From Kordiimonas aestuarii (lineage in GTDB: Bacteria; Pseudomonadota; Alphaproteobacteria; Sphingomonadales; Kordiimonadaceae), in the NCBI RefSeq assembly GCF_025574465.1, contig NZ_JAOBPP010000021.1, forward strand, positions 1 to 64,000: 64,000 nt of DNA. The letters are read 5' to 3'. The notes below the pieces were generated by a model. It was not told the origin of the DNA and searched no databases. It worked only from the letters and a program-made list of their open reading frames with translations. Both the position numbers and the translations under genes were made by a program. This document shows, in pieces, positions 16,930 to 26,787 of this stretch (its first letter is position 1; every line of letters begins with the position of its first letter).

Positions 16930-18150
16930 ATGATCGCAACATCCAACATTACCGCAACCGGCACCCGTGAAACCTATGCCGCCTTTGTCTGTGATGAAAT
17001 CTCCTCACAGATCCTCCTGCCGGTGATAAGCGAGCGGGACTGGAACCCGGATATGATCTTCTCTGGGGGCGTGGCGTCCGCCGTACGCGCTCTTGGCGGC
17101 ATGCCCTGCCCTGAATTCCTGATCGTTGACCTGTCCGAAAGCGAAGATCCCCGCGCCGACATGCAGTCCCTTGCCGATGTATGCGAACCCGGCACTGTTG
17201 TGCTGGCGCTGGGCACACTCAATGACGTAACCCTGTACCGCGACCTGCTGCACGCCGGTGTGCATGACTATCTTGTCAAGCCGTTGACCGCTGACGTCCT
17301 GCGCGACGCCATCCGCACTGCGGAAGAAGCAATGTTTGCGGATGAGGAAGTCGACGACACCGCGCCCAAAGGCGACACCCGCCAACTTGTGTGTGTTGGG
17401 GTGCGTGGCGGTATTGGCACCAGCACCATGGTGGCGAACCTGTCGTGGCTCTTTGCCGATCAGGGCAAAAAGACAGCGCTTCTGGACCTTGATCTGTTTT
17501 TCGGCACATCGGCCATGCAATTTGACCTTGAACCCGGACGCGGGCTTTCAGACGCGCTGGATAACCCACGCCGGGTTGATGGCCTGTTCCTGGAACGCGC
17601 GGTGGTCAAACCGCATGAAAACCTCTCCATCCTCGGCTGCGAAGCCCCCATTGGCGGCATGAGCGACCCGGCGGAAGGCGCGCTGGAACAACTTGTCGAC
17701 GCCCTGGGCGAAAACTTCGACTGTGTAGTGGTAGACGTACCGCGCCAGCTTCTTGGCACTCATGTGGATGTGCTGCGCTCCGCCACCGATATCGTTGTGG
17801 TGACAGATTTTTCGCTGACCGCCGCGCGGGATTGCATCCGGCTGCTCGCGCACATCAAACAGATCGCCCCCGAGGCAGACATCTACGTGGCAGCGAACAA
17901 GGTGGGCATGGTCCCCAGTGAAGTGGACGAAAAGGACTTCGAAAACTCCATCGAGCATGCGGTTGATGTCAAGATACCGTTCGATGTGAAAGCCATGATG
18001 ACCGCCACCCAAAGGGGTACGGTCATCGCTGATGACGCCCCGTCCGCCCGGGTTTCGCTGTCTTATCTCGACCTTCTGCGGGCAGTGACCTCCGATGACA
18101 GCATCGGCAAGGCGACAAAATCTTGGTTCGGTAAGCTTTTCAGCCGGTAA
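16930..18150 (+). CDS. cpaE: Pilus localisation ATPase CpaE (MinD/ParA-like)
   Basis: A 406-residue protein with a receiver-like N-terminal domain (about 1-140, ending in LLHAGVHDYLVKPLTADVLRDAI, as in response regulators but without a clear phospho-Asp set) and a MinD/ParA ATPase domain (about 155-380). The P loop reads GVRGGIGTST, in which the usual GKT lysine is replaced, as in many CpaE/TadZ proteins; the DLDLFFG and VVVDVP motifs remain. TadZ/CpaE positions the pilus at the pole. AGGAG precedes ATG 16930. Confidence 0.93.
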   Translation: MIATSNITATGTRETYAAFVCDEISSQILLPVISERDWNPDMIFSGGVASAVRALGGMPCPEFLIVDLSESEDPRADMQSLADVCEPGTVVLALGTLNDVTLYRDLLHAGVHDYLVKPLTADVLRDAIRTAEEAMFADEEVDDTAPKGDTRQLVCVGVRGGIGTSTMVANLSWLFADQGKKTALLDLDLFFGTSAMQFDLEPGRGLSDALDNPRRVDGLFLERAVVKPHENLSILGCEAPIGGMSDPAEGALEQLVDALGENFDCVVVDVPRQLLGTHVDVLRSATDIVVVTDFSLTAARDCIRLLAHIKQIAPEADIYVAANKVGMVPSEVDEKDFENSIEHAVDVKIPFDVKAMMTATQRGTVIADDAPSARVSLSYLDLLRAVTSDDSIGKATKSWFGKLFSR

Positions 18151-18164
18151 GGATGATCTGAGGA

Positions 18165-19839
<1,675 letters not shown>

Positions 19840-19847
<8 letters not shown>

Positions 19848-20829
19848 TGCAAACCTCGATGTTATTCTGCTGGCCGGTGGCTTTGGTCTGTTTCTGGTGC
19901 TACTGGCGCTGATCGTGCTCTCGAGCGCACTCAGCAAGGGCCGCAAGGAGACCCGCCAAAAGCTTGACCGCTTCAAGGCGCGGTTTGACCGGAAAACCGC
20001 CCTCAAAGGTGAAGGCGCGCGTTCCATCCGGGTCAACCAGCAACAATCCGGGCTGGCAGCCAGTTTGTCTGAACTGTTGCCGCGCCGCGACCAGGTAAAA
20101 AAACGCCTGTCGCAGGCCGGGTTCGAGGTAGACCTCTCGCGTTATACCACCATCGCGCTGGGGATTGCCCTGTTCACTGCCGTCACCATGTTCCTCTTGG
20201 GGGCAAGCTTTGTCATGGCACTGGCGCTGGGTGTGATTGTCGGCATTGGCCTGCCGCATATGTGGGTCTCTAACCGCATTACCGCGCGTAAAAACAAGTT
20301 CACCAAACAATTCCCTGAAGCCATGGACCTGATGGTCCGTGGCCTAAAATCCGGCCTGCCGGTAAACGAATGTATCGCCAATGTGGGCAAGGAGCTGCCC
20401 GCCCCCACAGGGCTTGAATTCCGCAAGATCACCGACGCCATGCGCCTTGGCAAACAACTTGAAGAAGCGCTGTGGGAAACCGCCGACCGGCTTGACACGC
20501 CTGACTTCAAGTTTTTTGTCATCTCGCTTGTCGTGCAGCGCGAAACCGGTGGCAACCTTGGCGAAACTCTTGGCAACCTGGCCAATATCCTGAGGCAACG
20601 GCAGGCGATGAAGCTGAAGATCAAAGCCATGTCGTCCGAAGCCAAGGCCAGCGCATGGATTGTGGGATCGCTGCCGTTCATCATGCTCGGCGTCATCATG
20701 ATCATGAACTACGACTATGGCATCATCCTCTTTACCGAACCCAAGGCCATGATGGCGGGCACGGTCGCGCTTGTCTGGATGATGCTTGGCGTTTTCATCA
20801 TGTCCCGCATGATCAAGTTTGAGGTGTAG
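19840..20829 (+). CDS. tadB: Tad pilus inner-membrane platform protein TadB
   Basis: A 329-residue inner-membrane protein of the GspF (type II secretion F) family. An N-terminal helix (about 5-28) is followed by a cytoplasmic basic region, a pair of helices (about 100-145), the T2SSF domain with MDLMVRGLKSGLPVNECI and RETGGNLGETLGNLANILRQR, and two C-terminal helices. With TadC it forms the platform that couples CpaF to the pilin. The start overlaps the cpaF stop and tadC follows after 2 bases. Confidence 0.93.
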
Positions 20830-20831
20830 CC

Positions 20832-21815
20832 ATGCAGGCTATTGAAGACATGATTGGCATAGCGGTTATTGACCTTTTGTCCTTCGCGGCCGGGCTGGTG
20901 GCGCTGCTTGTGATGGTTGCCGTGTACCAGACGGCGCTGGTGCGGGACCCGATGAAAGGGCGGGTGAAAAACCTGCAGAACCGCCGCGACGCGCTGAAGG
21001 CGGGCCTGATGACCACCTCCAAGCGCCGGTCGCCGGTCAAACGTGTTGACGGTGTCAGCGCCATGCGCTCGCTGGCCGAGCGATTCCAGCTTCTGCAAAA
21101 GGAACAAACGGCCAAGGTTTCACAAAAACTGATGCAGGCCGGGCTCCGGTCCTCCGACGCGGTGGTGATTTATCAGGTGGCGCGGCTGACGCTCCCGCTT
21201 CTGATGGGGCTTGTCGCCGTCATTATGTTCTATGGCCTGAATTTCCTGCCAGAGCATGAGCGCATGCATCCGATCTATTCTGCCGTCGCGGTTTTCCTCG
21301 GCCTCAAGCTGCCGGATATATATATTGCTAACATCAAGCAAAAACGCACGGACGCGCTCAGGAAGGGCCTGCCCGATGCGCTCGACCTCTTGGTTGTGTG
21401 CGCCGAAGCGGGCCTGACGCTTGATGCCGCGCTCAACCGTGTCGCCAAGGAGCTGGGCCGCGCCTACCCGGAGCTCGCGGACGAATTTTCGCTGACCGCG
21501 ATCGAGCTTGGCTTCCTGCCGGAACGTCGCCAAGCGCTGATCAACCTGTCGGAACGGGTGGACCTGCCGGCGCTCAGGGGTGTCGTCACCACCCTGATCC
21601 AGAGCGAGCGGTACGGGACACCACTCGCCTCATCCCTCCGTGTTTTATCGGCCGAGTTCAGGAACGAACGCCTGATGAAAGCCGAGGAAAAAGCCGCGCG
21701 CCTGCCCGCGACCCTGACCGTGCCGCTGATCCTTTTTATCCTGCCTTCGCTCTTCGTTGTACTGATCGGCCCGGCCGCCTGCAAGGTGGCTGATGATTTC
21801 ATCGGCAAAGGCTGA
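20832..21815 (+). CDS. tadC: Tad pilus inner-membrane platform protein TadC
   Basis: A 327-residue GspF-family partner of TadB with the same plan: N-terminal helix (about 10-30), basic cytoplasmic stretch, two central helices (about 115-160), T2SSF domain (LPDALDLLVVCAEAGLTLDAALNRVAKEL ... TTLIQSERYGTPLASSLRVLSAEFRNERLMKAEEKAARLP) and a terminal helix. It is the last recognisable gene of the locus; a TadD-type TPR gene, often found next, is absent here. A gene-poor, repeat-containing gap follows directly. Confidence 0.93.
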   Translation: MQAIEDMIGIAVIDLLSFAAGLVALLVMVAVYQTALVRDPMKGRVKNLQNRRDALKAGLMTTSKRRSPVKRVDGVSAMRSLAERFQLLQKEQTAKVSQKLMQAGLRSSDAVVIYQVARLTLPLLMGLVAVIMFYGLNFLPEHERMHPIYSAVAVFLGLKLPDIYIANIKQKRTDALRKGLPDALDLLVVCAEAGLTLDAALNRVAKELGRAYPELADEFSLTAIELGFLPERRQALINLSERVDLPALRGVVTTLIQSERYGTPLASSLRVLSAEFRNERLMKAEEKAARLPATLTVPLILFILPSLFVVLIGPAACKVADDFIGKG

Positions 21816-21820
21816 CCCCA

Positions 21821-21874
21821 GTGTCACTGCGGGGATCCGGTGTCACTGCGGGAATTCGATGGGAATCACTGCGG
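21821..21874. repeat. Triplicated tcactgcgg motif, possible IS21-type end remnant
   Basis: gtgtcactgcgggg at 21821-21834, gtgtcactgcggga at 21840-21853 and aatcactgcggtgtc ending at about 21878. IS21-family elements carry several short repeats at each end that start with TG, which this resembles; no istA or istB remains. Family assignment is inference. Confidence 0.45.
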
Positions 21875-22154
21875 TGTCATCAAAACGTAGCGAATCACCC
21901 CGCGCGCAACATGAATGTGTGTTCAAAGAACGCTAAACCTAGTGTGCATGACGCCGGAAAATCGCGCATTTTGTTGCGCTGCAGCGGCATTTTTTGGCTA
22001 TTTTTCAGGGATTTGGTGGAATGTGATCAGACAGGCATTGACCGCGAGGCCGATATTTGGTTTCTTAGAGGTGCGAGAGGGCACAACTCGTTTGTGCTCA
22101 CTCCTATTGCGGTGTGCGTGACTGCCGCCGCACTATCCTCGCTGTCGTGACTCG

Positions 22155-22182
22155 GGCCGGGTATTTACCCGGCCATTTTTTT
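22155..22182 (+). terminator. Strong intrinsic terminator in the gene-poor gap
   Basis: Perfect stem ggccgggta / tacccggcc with a tiny ttt loop, followed by a T run (atttttttg) on the plus strand. No protein gene ends near it, the closest being tadC 340 bases upstream, so it may end a non-coding RNA or a long tadC trailer. Confidence 0.8.
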
Positions 22183-22527
22183 GCCTGGCCCCCGCACACA
22201 TTCGGCACATATCTCGCACACATATGCGCAGCCTTGGCACAGAACATGCCCCCAAAACACGACACTAAAAACACGGGAACAAAAGGAAAGGCGGCCCGAC
22301 CTTGATCAGAACCGCCTCTACCAGACCGCTGAATTGTGACGAGAATCAGGCAGCGGCCTGAATTTTTTATCGGAATACAATCCATCCGTTTTAGCGCCTG
22401 CCCAGCCTGGCATCGGCCCCGCCTGGATTCGTCTTCCTCTGGCATCGCCTTCCTCTGGCATCGGCAGGTCACCCCCGACCGGGCATACCAAGGGGGATTG
22501 GATTGCCGGGGGCGACCGCCGTATGCC

Positions 22528-22548
22528 GCACAAGGTCGGGCCTTGTGC
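22528..22548. repeat. Short inverted repeat upstream of oxyR
   Basis: gcacaagg / ccttgtgc with a 5-base loop, 123 bases before the oxyR start. It could be a leader hairpin or an operator; no T run follows. Confidence 0.4.
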
Positions 22549-22671
22549 AGCGGGGTTGCGTCATATTCTGCATAGGGGCAACGCCCGTCGTATTTTCTGT
22601 TGCCCCGACTATGCCGCTTGCCTTAGCATCGATCCAACAAATAGAACTGCATTTTGTAATCGGATAATTCG

Positions 22672-23571
22672 ATGAGCTTCCCCCCCACCCTGAAACAGCT
22701 GCGTTATCTTGTGGCCCTGCATCGCACCAACCATTTCGGCAAGGCGGCAGATGCCTGTCATGTCACGCAATCGACCCTGTCGGCAGGCCTGCAGGAGCTG
22801 GAAAACCTGTTGGGTACACAGCTTGTGGAACGCACCAAACGCAGTGTGATGTTCACCGCCCTCGGCGAGGAAATGGTGCGGCGCGCGACGGTTATCCTCA
22901 ATGACGTGGACGACCTGACAGATATGGCATCGTCGGCGAAGGACCCGCTCAAGGGCATCGTGCGGCTTGGCATTATTCCAACCATAGCCCCCTTCCTGCT
23001 GCCCAAGATCATGCCGCGTATCCGGGAAAAGTTGCCGGACCTTGAACTGCACCTGCGAGAAGACAAATCGGCCGAACTGTGCGAGCTCGTACGCTCTGGC
23101 GAGTTGGACCTTGTCTTGTTTGCCCTGCCTTTCGCGTGCGGGGACGTGGCGGAAATGCCGCTGTTTCATGACCGCTTCATGGTGGCTTATCCCGCAGGTG
23201 AAGCGCCCGAGGACGGTATCGATACAACGGAGCTGGATGAAAGCCGCCTGATGCTGCTGGAAGAAGGGCACTGCCTGCGGGACCACGCGCTGGCAGCCTG
23301 CCAGCTTTTGGGGCGCGGGGCACGACGCGAGCTTGCGGGCACCAGCCTCAACACCATCGTGCAGATGGTTGCGGCTGGCCACGGCATCACGCTACTGCCG
23401 GGCATGGCCGTTGACGCAGGGTTGGCAGATGGCGCCGGTGTGCAGGTGGTACCGTTCAAGGACATGATCCCCACGCGTACCATCGGGCTTATCTGGCGCA
23501 AAACCAACCCGCGCGCCAAAACGTTTGAAGCCCTTGGCAATGTCATCAAGGATGTCATGCATCCGCATTAA
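22672..23571 (+). CDS. oxyR: Hydrogen-peroxide-sensing regulator OxyR (LysR family)
   Basis: A 299-residue LysR-type activator. The winged helix-turn-helix is at about residues 18-60 (FGKAADACHVTQSTLSAGLQELENLLG). The sensing loop LEEGHCLRDHALAAC holds two Cys, C201 and C210, nine apart exactly as C199 and C208 of E. coli OxyR, which form the peroxide-induced disulfide; this separates it from generic LysR proteins. ATG 22672 gives the full N-terminal helix. It is followed after 15 bases by a small exported protein gene and not by katG or ahpC, which is unusual. Confidence 0.92.
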   Translation: MSFPPTLKQLRYLVALHRTNHFGKAADACHVTQSTLSAGLQELENLLGTQLVERTKRSVMFTALGEEMVRRATVILNDVDDLTDMASSAKDPLKGIVRLGIIPTIAPFLLPKIMPRIREKLPDLELHLREDKSAELCELVRSGELDLVLFALPFACGDVAEMPLFHDRFMVAYPAGEAPEDGIDTTELDESRLMLLEEGHCLRDHALAACQLLGRGARRELAGTSLNTIVQMVAAGHGITLLPGMAVDAGLADGAGVQVVPFKDMIPTRTIGLIWRKTNPRAKTFEALGNVIKDVMHPH

Positions 23572-23585
23572 CGGAGAGCAAAAAA

Positions 23586-24026
23586 ATGAAACCGCTGTTT
23601 CTTGCGCTGATCATCGGCTTTATATCCTTGCCGGGCGCGGCGCAGGCAGACAAAGAACTACATGACCGGTCCGCCATCATGGCGCAATCCCGGTCGTTTT
23701 CAGCCGCCTATGTCGCCATCTATACCCCAGACGCCCGCATAGTCCCCACCAACCAGGCCATCAAGGCGGGCGAACCGCTAATCCGTCAATACTGGACACC
23801 GCGCAGCGGCGCCAAACGCAAACCGGTGCGCCATGAGATCACCTCGCAGGAACTGATCATCGACGGCACCATCGCAGCAGATATCGGTTATTTTGAAGGA
23901 GCGAGCGCCGACGCCGATGGCAAGGAATATCCCTTCAGGGGCGCCTATCTCATTACATGGCGCAAGACCGGAGGTGTCTGGCGTATCCAGCACGACATGT
24001 GGAACAGCCTGAAAGTGGAAGAATAA
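23586..24026 (+). CDS. Exported SnoaL/DUF4440-like protein (NTF2 fold)
   Basis: A 146-residue protein with a signal peptide (about 1-21, ending GAAQA). The body has the NTF2-fold pattern: an N-terminal helix with FSAAYVAIYTPDARIVPT, a GEPLIRQYW loop, and a late strand GAYLITWRKTGGVWRIQHDMWN, close to the DUF4440 consensus where W-I-H/D ends the fold. Family members act as ketosteroid-isomerase-like enzymes or ligand carriers; no substrate is suggested here. It starts 15 bases after oxyR with a ggagagc site, so it is probably transcribed with it. Confidence 0.7.
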   Translation: MKPLFLALIIGFISLPGAAQADKELHDRSAIMAQSRSFSAAYVAIYTPDARIVPTNQAIKAGEPLIRQYWTPRSGAKRKPVRHEITSQELIIDGTIAADIGYFEGASADADGKEYPFRGAYLITWRKTGGVWRIQHDMWNSLKVEE

Positions 24027-24029
24027 TCA

Positions 24030-24350
24030 GTGCCCAGCGATTTTGGGGTCTGTATCTATACGCCGGGCATGACCCCCGGCACGCTTGAGGCATCGTGGTT
24101 TGAAGCCGGCATGGATACGGCCTGCAAAGGGTTGGCCACCGGCGGCCCGGCAAGCGGTTTTGACGGCAGCTACAACGTGACATATTTCGGGGCGGATGGC
24201 GCCCCTCTCGCCACGTTCGATCTCACCATAAAGCATCACGGCGAGATTTTTGCGCTGACATGGCAATCTGAGGGGCGCACAGCCTGTACCGGTGTGGGCC
24301 TGCCCACTGCAGATGGCGGTATCGCACTGGCATATCGAACCTCGGACTAG
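24030..24350 (+). CDS. Hypothetical protein (106 aa)
   Basis: Not recognised. It begins with GTG 24030, 3 bases after the preceding stop, so it is likely translated by coupling. The product MPSDFGVCIYTPGMTPG... is rich in Gly and aromatic residues, alternates in a beta pattern (YNVTYFGADGAPLATFDLTIKHHGEIFALTWQ), and has three Cys. The strand pattern GSYNVTYF...L-T-I...G-F-L-T-W resembles small lipocalin-like or avidin-like barrels that report ligand effects. Its stop shares CTAG (24347-24350) with the converging gene. Confidence 0.6.
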   Translation: MPSDFGVCIYTPGMTPGTLEASWFEAGMDTACKGLATGGPASGFDGSYNVTYFGADGAPLATFDLTIKHHGEIFALTWQSEGRTACTGVGLPTADGGIALAYRTSD

Positions 24351-24763
24351 CGTCCAGCGGACCGACCGACAAGCCGCCAGAACTTGAGCATTTCCTCCAC
24401 CCGGTCGCCGGAGAAATACTCCTCCCGCGCAATCATATCGCCCTGCCAGTAAAGCACATGCACGCCGTTGACCTTGCCGCTGCCATAGTCGGCATGCTCA
24501 TAACTGCTGCGATTATAAAAAACCGTGATGCCGCGCCCAAGGTCGGTGTGAACCAGTTCGATATTGCCCGTGAACTGATCGCAGGTTTCGATAAAGTTGG
24601 CCTGGCGTTCCCGCGCTTCCCCCGCACTTTCGGCAAACAGGAACTCGTTTTCGTAAAAACGGGCGTTGTGACGGTAAAATTCATCAAAGACCGGCATGAA
24701 CTCCCCGGCATTCAGCATCGCGAGCATCCGCTGAATACGGCCGCTTAGGTTACCTCCGGTCAT
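24347..24763 (-). CDS. SnoaL-like nuclear-transport-factor-2 family protein
   Basis: A 138-residue cytosolic NTF2-fold protein. The helix MLAMLNAGEFMPVFDEFYRHNARFYENE is followed by the SnoaL-type strand pairs (ITVFYNRSSYEHADYGSGKVNGVHVLYWQGDMIAREEYFSG). No signal peptide. Function within this broad family, which includes polyketide cyclases and isomerases, cannot be told. GGGAG precedes ATG 24763 on the minus strand. Monocistronic. Confidence 0.7.
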   Translation of the reverse strand: MTGGNLSGRIQRMLAMLNAGEFMPVFDEFYRHNARFYENEFLFAESAGEARERQANFIETCDQFTGNIELVHTDLGRGITVFYNRSSYEHADYGSGKVNGVHVLYWQGDMIAREEYFSGDRVEEMLKFWRLVGRSAGR

Positions 24764-25133
24764 GTTTGCTCCCTGTACAAAATGACGCGCTCACCGCCCC
24801 CAGCCCCAAGACGATGGCACCCTTCATTTATGCACCCCCGCTTTCAGGACAAGCGAGAAAGCAGCAGCCCTCAAGAAAACATACAAAAACCCGCCGCCAC
24901 CGTGAGTTAGGAGGACACGGCGTGGCGGCGGGCAGGCGTCCCGAAGGACAGCGAGGAAGGAAATGGGAAGCGATCCCGCTTTTTCTACGCAACTCATAGC
25001 ACCCTGGATTTCACTGGAACGGCAGCAGAGGGTTAGCCAAGATGCAGCGTATCGTTCCCTAAACGCGATAAGGAAAAGATGGCACGCCGGAGCGTATCAA
25101 TCCAATTGATTGACATTCTGATTGTGATCGAAA
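24764..25133. other. Intergenic region with a minus-strand terminator
   Basis: No supported gene. The main structure is the inverted repeat at 24890-24932. A 56-codon minus-strand frame across it (MSCVEKAGSLPISF...) shows no family resemblance and reads through the terminator stem, so it is not called. Confidence 0.5.
24887..24932 (-). terminator. Large terminator hairpin of the tandem GNAT gene
   Basis: cccgccgccac (24890-24900) pairs with gtggcggcggg (24922-24932), extended inward by cgtg/cacg; on the minus strand the stem is followed by TTTTTG. It lies about 200 bases after the stop of the gene at 25134-26096, so that transcript would have a long trailer. Confidence 0.7.
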
Positions 25134-26096
25134 TTACCGATCATGGGTGGAGCGGTAGATCCATTCCCCAACATCTTCGCCGCGATGCGGGGAATGATAG
25201 GTGTCCTCGCCCATGCGCTCGAACTCACATTTCTCAAGCACACGCACCGATGCCGCGTGGTCCTTCGCCACCCGGGCATATAACCCGCCCTCAAACGGGG
25301 GCGCATCCATGAGCCATGCGCTGAGCGCTCGTTCAGCCAGCCCCTTACCGCGAAAGTCTGGCCCAAGCCAGTAGCTGACCTCCCATTTTCCGTCACGGGC
25401 ATAGGCCCCTAGATAACCGGCTACCGCACCTTCATACTGGATAACGTTAAAAAGCGCGCCCTTGTCGATATAGCCCTCGATGCGCTTTTGCATGGCTCCG
25501 GCGCTCTCGTCACGCGCGCCGCCTCCCGCCTGATACAAGGCGTCATCATCGACGAAACCGTGCAGTATTTCAAAATCTTCCGCCTTATGCGGACGCAGGC
25601 GAATGTCGTCGCGGTAGATGGTTTTGTAGAGCGGCATATCACCGCCGCGGCCCATGGAAGTGCCCATGCCCTCGCCAGTGTGAATGAAGCCAACCTTCTC
25701 CAATACCCGGCCCGAGGCCGGATTATCCTGCGCATATCCCGCATGGATGGGGCCGACAAGGCCATGGTCGCGCACCAGTTCAACCCCCAACCGGGCGGCG
25801 ATGGTCGCCAACCCCTGCCCCCGATGCGCCTTGCCGATGGCATAGCCGATCTCGATATCCCCGTCGCGGAAGAAATAGCTGACGTCGCCCACAAGCTCGC
25901 CGTCGCGGAACAGGCCGCGCTGGGCCAATGCGCCCTCTTCTTCCTGTTTGCGGCGGGTGACAATACGCTCGCGCGCCCACTCAAGCGTGACGGGGTGCGG
26001 CACCGTGCCCGCCATGATCGCGACGCTCTCGTCATTCATCAGGTGGAAATAGGCTTCGATGTCCTCGTCCGCGATTGGCCGCAATTCTATCGTCAT
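25134..26096 (-). CDS. Tandem GNAT N-acetyltransferase (two domains)
   Basis: A 320-residue fusion of two RimJ/RimL-type acetyltransferase domains. The first (about 1-160) has IGYAIGKAHRGQGLATIAARLGV as its acetyl-CoA loop (R-G-Q-G-x-A); the second (about 163-320) has VSYWLGPDFRGKGLAERALSAWLM (R-G-K-G-L-A). Both also show the late NPASGRVLEKVGF / HAASVRVLEKCEF helix. Both CoA sites look intact, so both halves may be active; substrates are unknown, with N-terminal or small-molecule amine acetylation likely. Divergent from the ferric-reductase-like gene. Confidence 0.85.
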   Translation of the reverse strand: MTIELRPIADEDIEAYFHLMNDESVAIMAGTVPHPVTLEWARERIVTRRKQEEEGALAQRGLFRDGELVGDVSYFFRDGDIEIGYAIGKAHRGQGLATIAARLGVELVRDHGLVGPIHAGYAQDNPASGRVLEKVGFIHTGEGMGTSMGRGGDMPLYKTIYRDDIRLRPHKAEDFEILHGFVDDDALYQAGGGARDESAGAMQKRIEGYIDKGALFNVIQYEGAVAGYLGAYARDGKWEVSYWLGPDFRGKGLAERALSAWLMDAPPFEGGLYARVAKDHAASVRVLEKCEFERMGEDTYHSPHRGEDVGEWIYRSTHDR

Positions 26097-26187
26097 TGTC
26101 TCGCTCTCAATTTATTTTGACGCACCGGAATTTTGTGAAACTATTCCAGTGTTTACGGGTGAAGGCAATCGCAGAAAGGGGCTGTCG

Positions 26188-26787
26188 GTGACAAAATGGA
26201 TTGAAGGGAAACGACTTTTCATTCCCGTAGCCCTGATCCTGTTTGGCTATATCTATAGCCAGATTGAGGCTGCCGGCAGTTATGTCGCAGCACTCCCCTA
26301 CATCATGAGCCCAACAGCGCAGATGGGTTTTGTGCTGTTTTTCTTTGCTTTCACTGCGTCTGCCCTTGCCCGGCTGGCACCGGGGCCGGGGCCCAAATTC
26401 CTGATGCGCAACCGGCGCTATATCGGGCTTTCCTTCGCGCTGGTGCATTTTGTCCACGGCGGCATTGTGCTATCGAACCTCGCGCTCACGGAGGCCTCAC
26501 GCGGCATACCGGAACTGATGGTCGGCGGCCTTGCCTACCTGTTCCTTGGCTTGATGGCGCTGACCAGTAACAACGCCTCCGTGCGCAAGCTGGGCGCCAA
26601 ACGCTGGAAGCGCCTGCACAAGGTGGGCAGCTATTATATCTGGTTGATCTTTGTGGTCACGTCACTGGGGCGCGTGGCAAGCTTCGGGCCGGAACCCGGA
26701 CATACGTGGGTACCCATACTGGGGTTGGTTGCCCTTGGCCTGCGCATCGCGGCTCACCAAAAAGGAAAGCGTAAAAAGGCAGCATGA
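26188..26787 (+). CDS. Ferric-reductase-like / MsrQ-type membrane protein
   Basis: A 199-residue protein with about six membrane helices. Paired His in helices (LVHFVHGG, about 90-97, and KRLHKVGSYYIW, about 150-160) match the haem-binding layout of the ferric reductase-like transmembrane family (YedZ/MsrQ, PF01794). It would carry haem and move electrons across the membrane. GTG 26188 is preferred over upstream in-frame ATGs because aaagggg lies just before it and the first helix then starts correctly. No msrP gene is adjacent, so a methionine-sulfoxide role is not supported. Overlaps the next gene by 4 bases. Confidence 0.65.
   Translation: MTKWIEGKRLFIPVALILFGYIYSQIEAAGSYVAALPYIMSPTAQMGFVLFFFAFTASALARLAPGPGPKFLMRNRRYIGLSFALVHFVHGGIVLSNLALTEASRGIPELMVGGLAYLFLGLMALTSNNASVRKLGAKRWKRLHKVGSYYIWLIFVVTSLGRVASFGPEPGHTWVPILGLVALGLRIAAHQKGKRKKAA

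Larger units (their letters stand above)
21816..22671. other. Gene-poor gap between tadC and oxyR
   Basis: No credible gene in 856 bases; the short frames lack ribosome sites and conserved sequence. It contains three copies of tcactgcgg just after tadC (21821-21874), a hairpin gcacaa/ttgtgc near 22081-22096, a strong terminator at 22155-22182, a 15-base direct repeat cttcctctggcatcg at 22431-22462 and a hairpin at 22528-22548. Third-position GC bias of the flanking genes is lost here. It may be the scar of a mobile element plus a non-coding transcript. Confidence 0.55.

Noticed and set aside
22431-22462. Two copies of cttcctctggcatcg, considered as a CRISPR-like start
   Set aside because: Only two adjacent copies without spacers; a simple short duplication.
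24780-24960. Minus-strand 56-codon frame crossing the terminator stem
   Set aside because: It reads through a strong terminator and shows no conserved composition.
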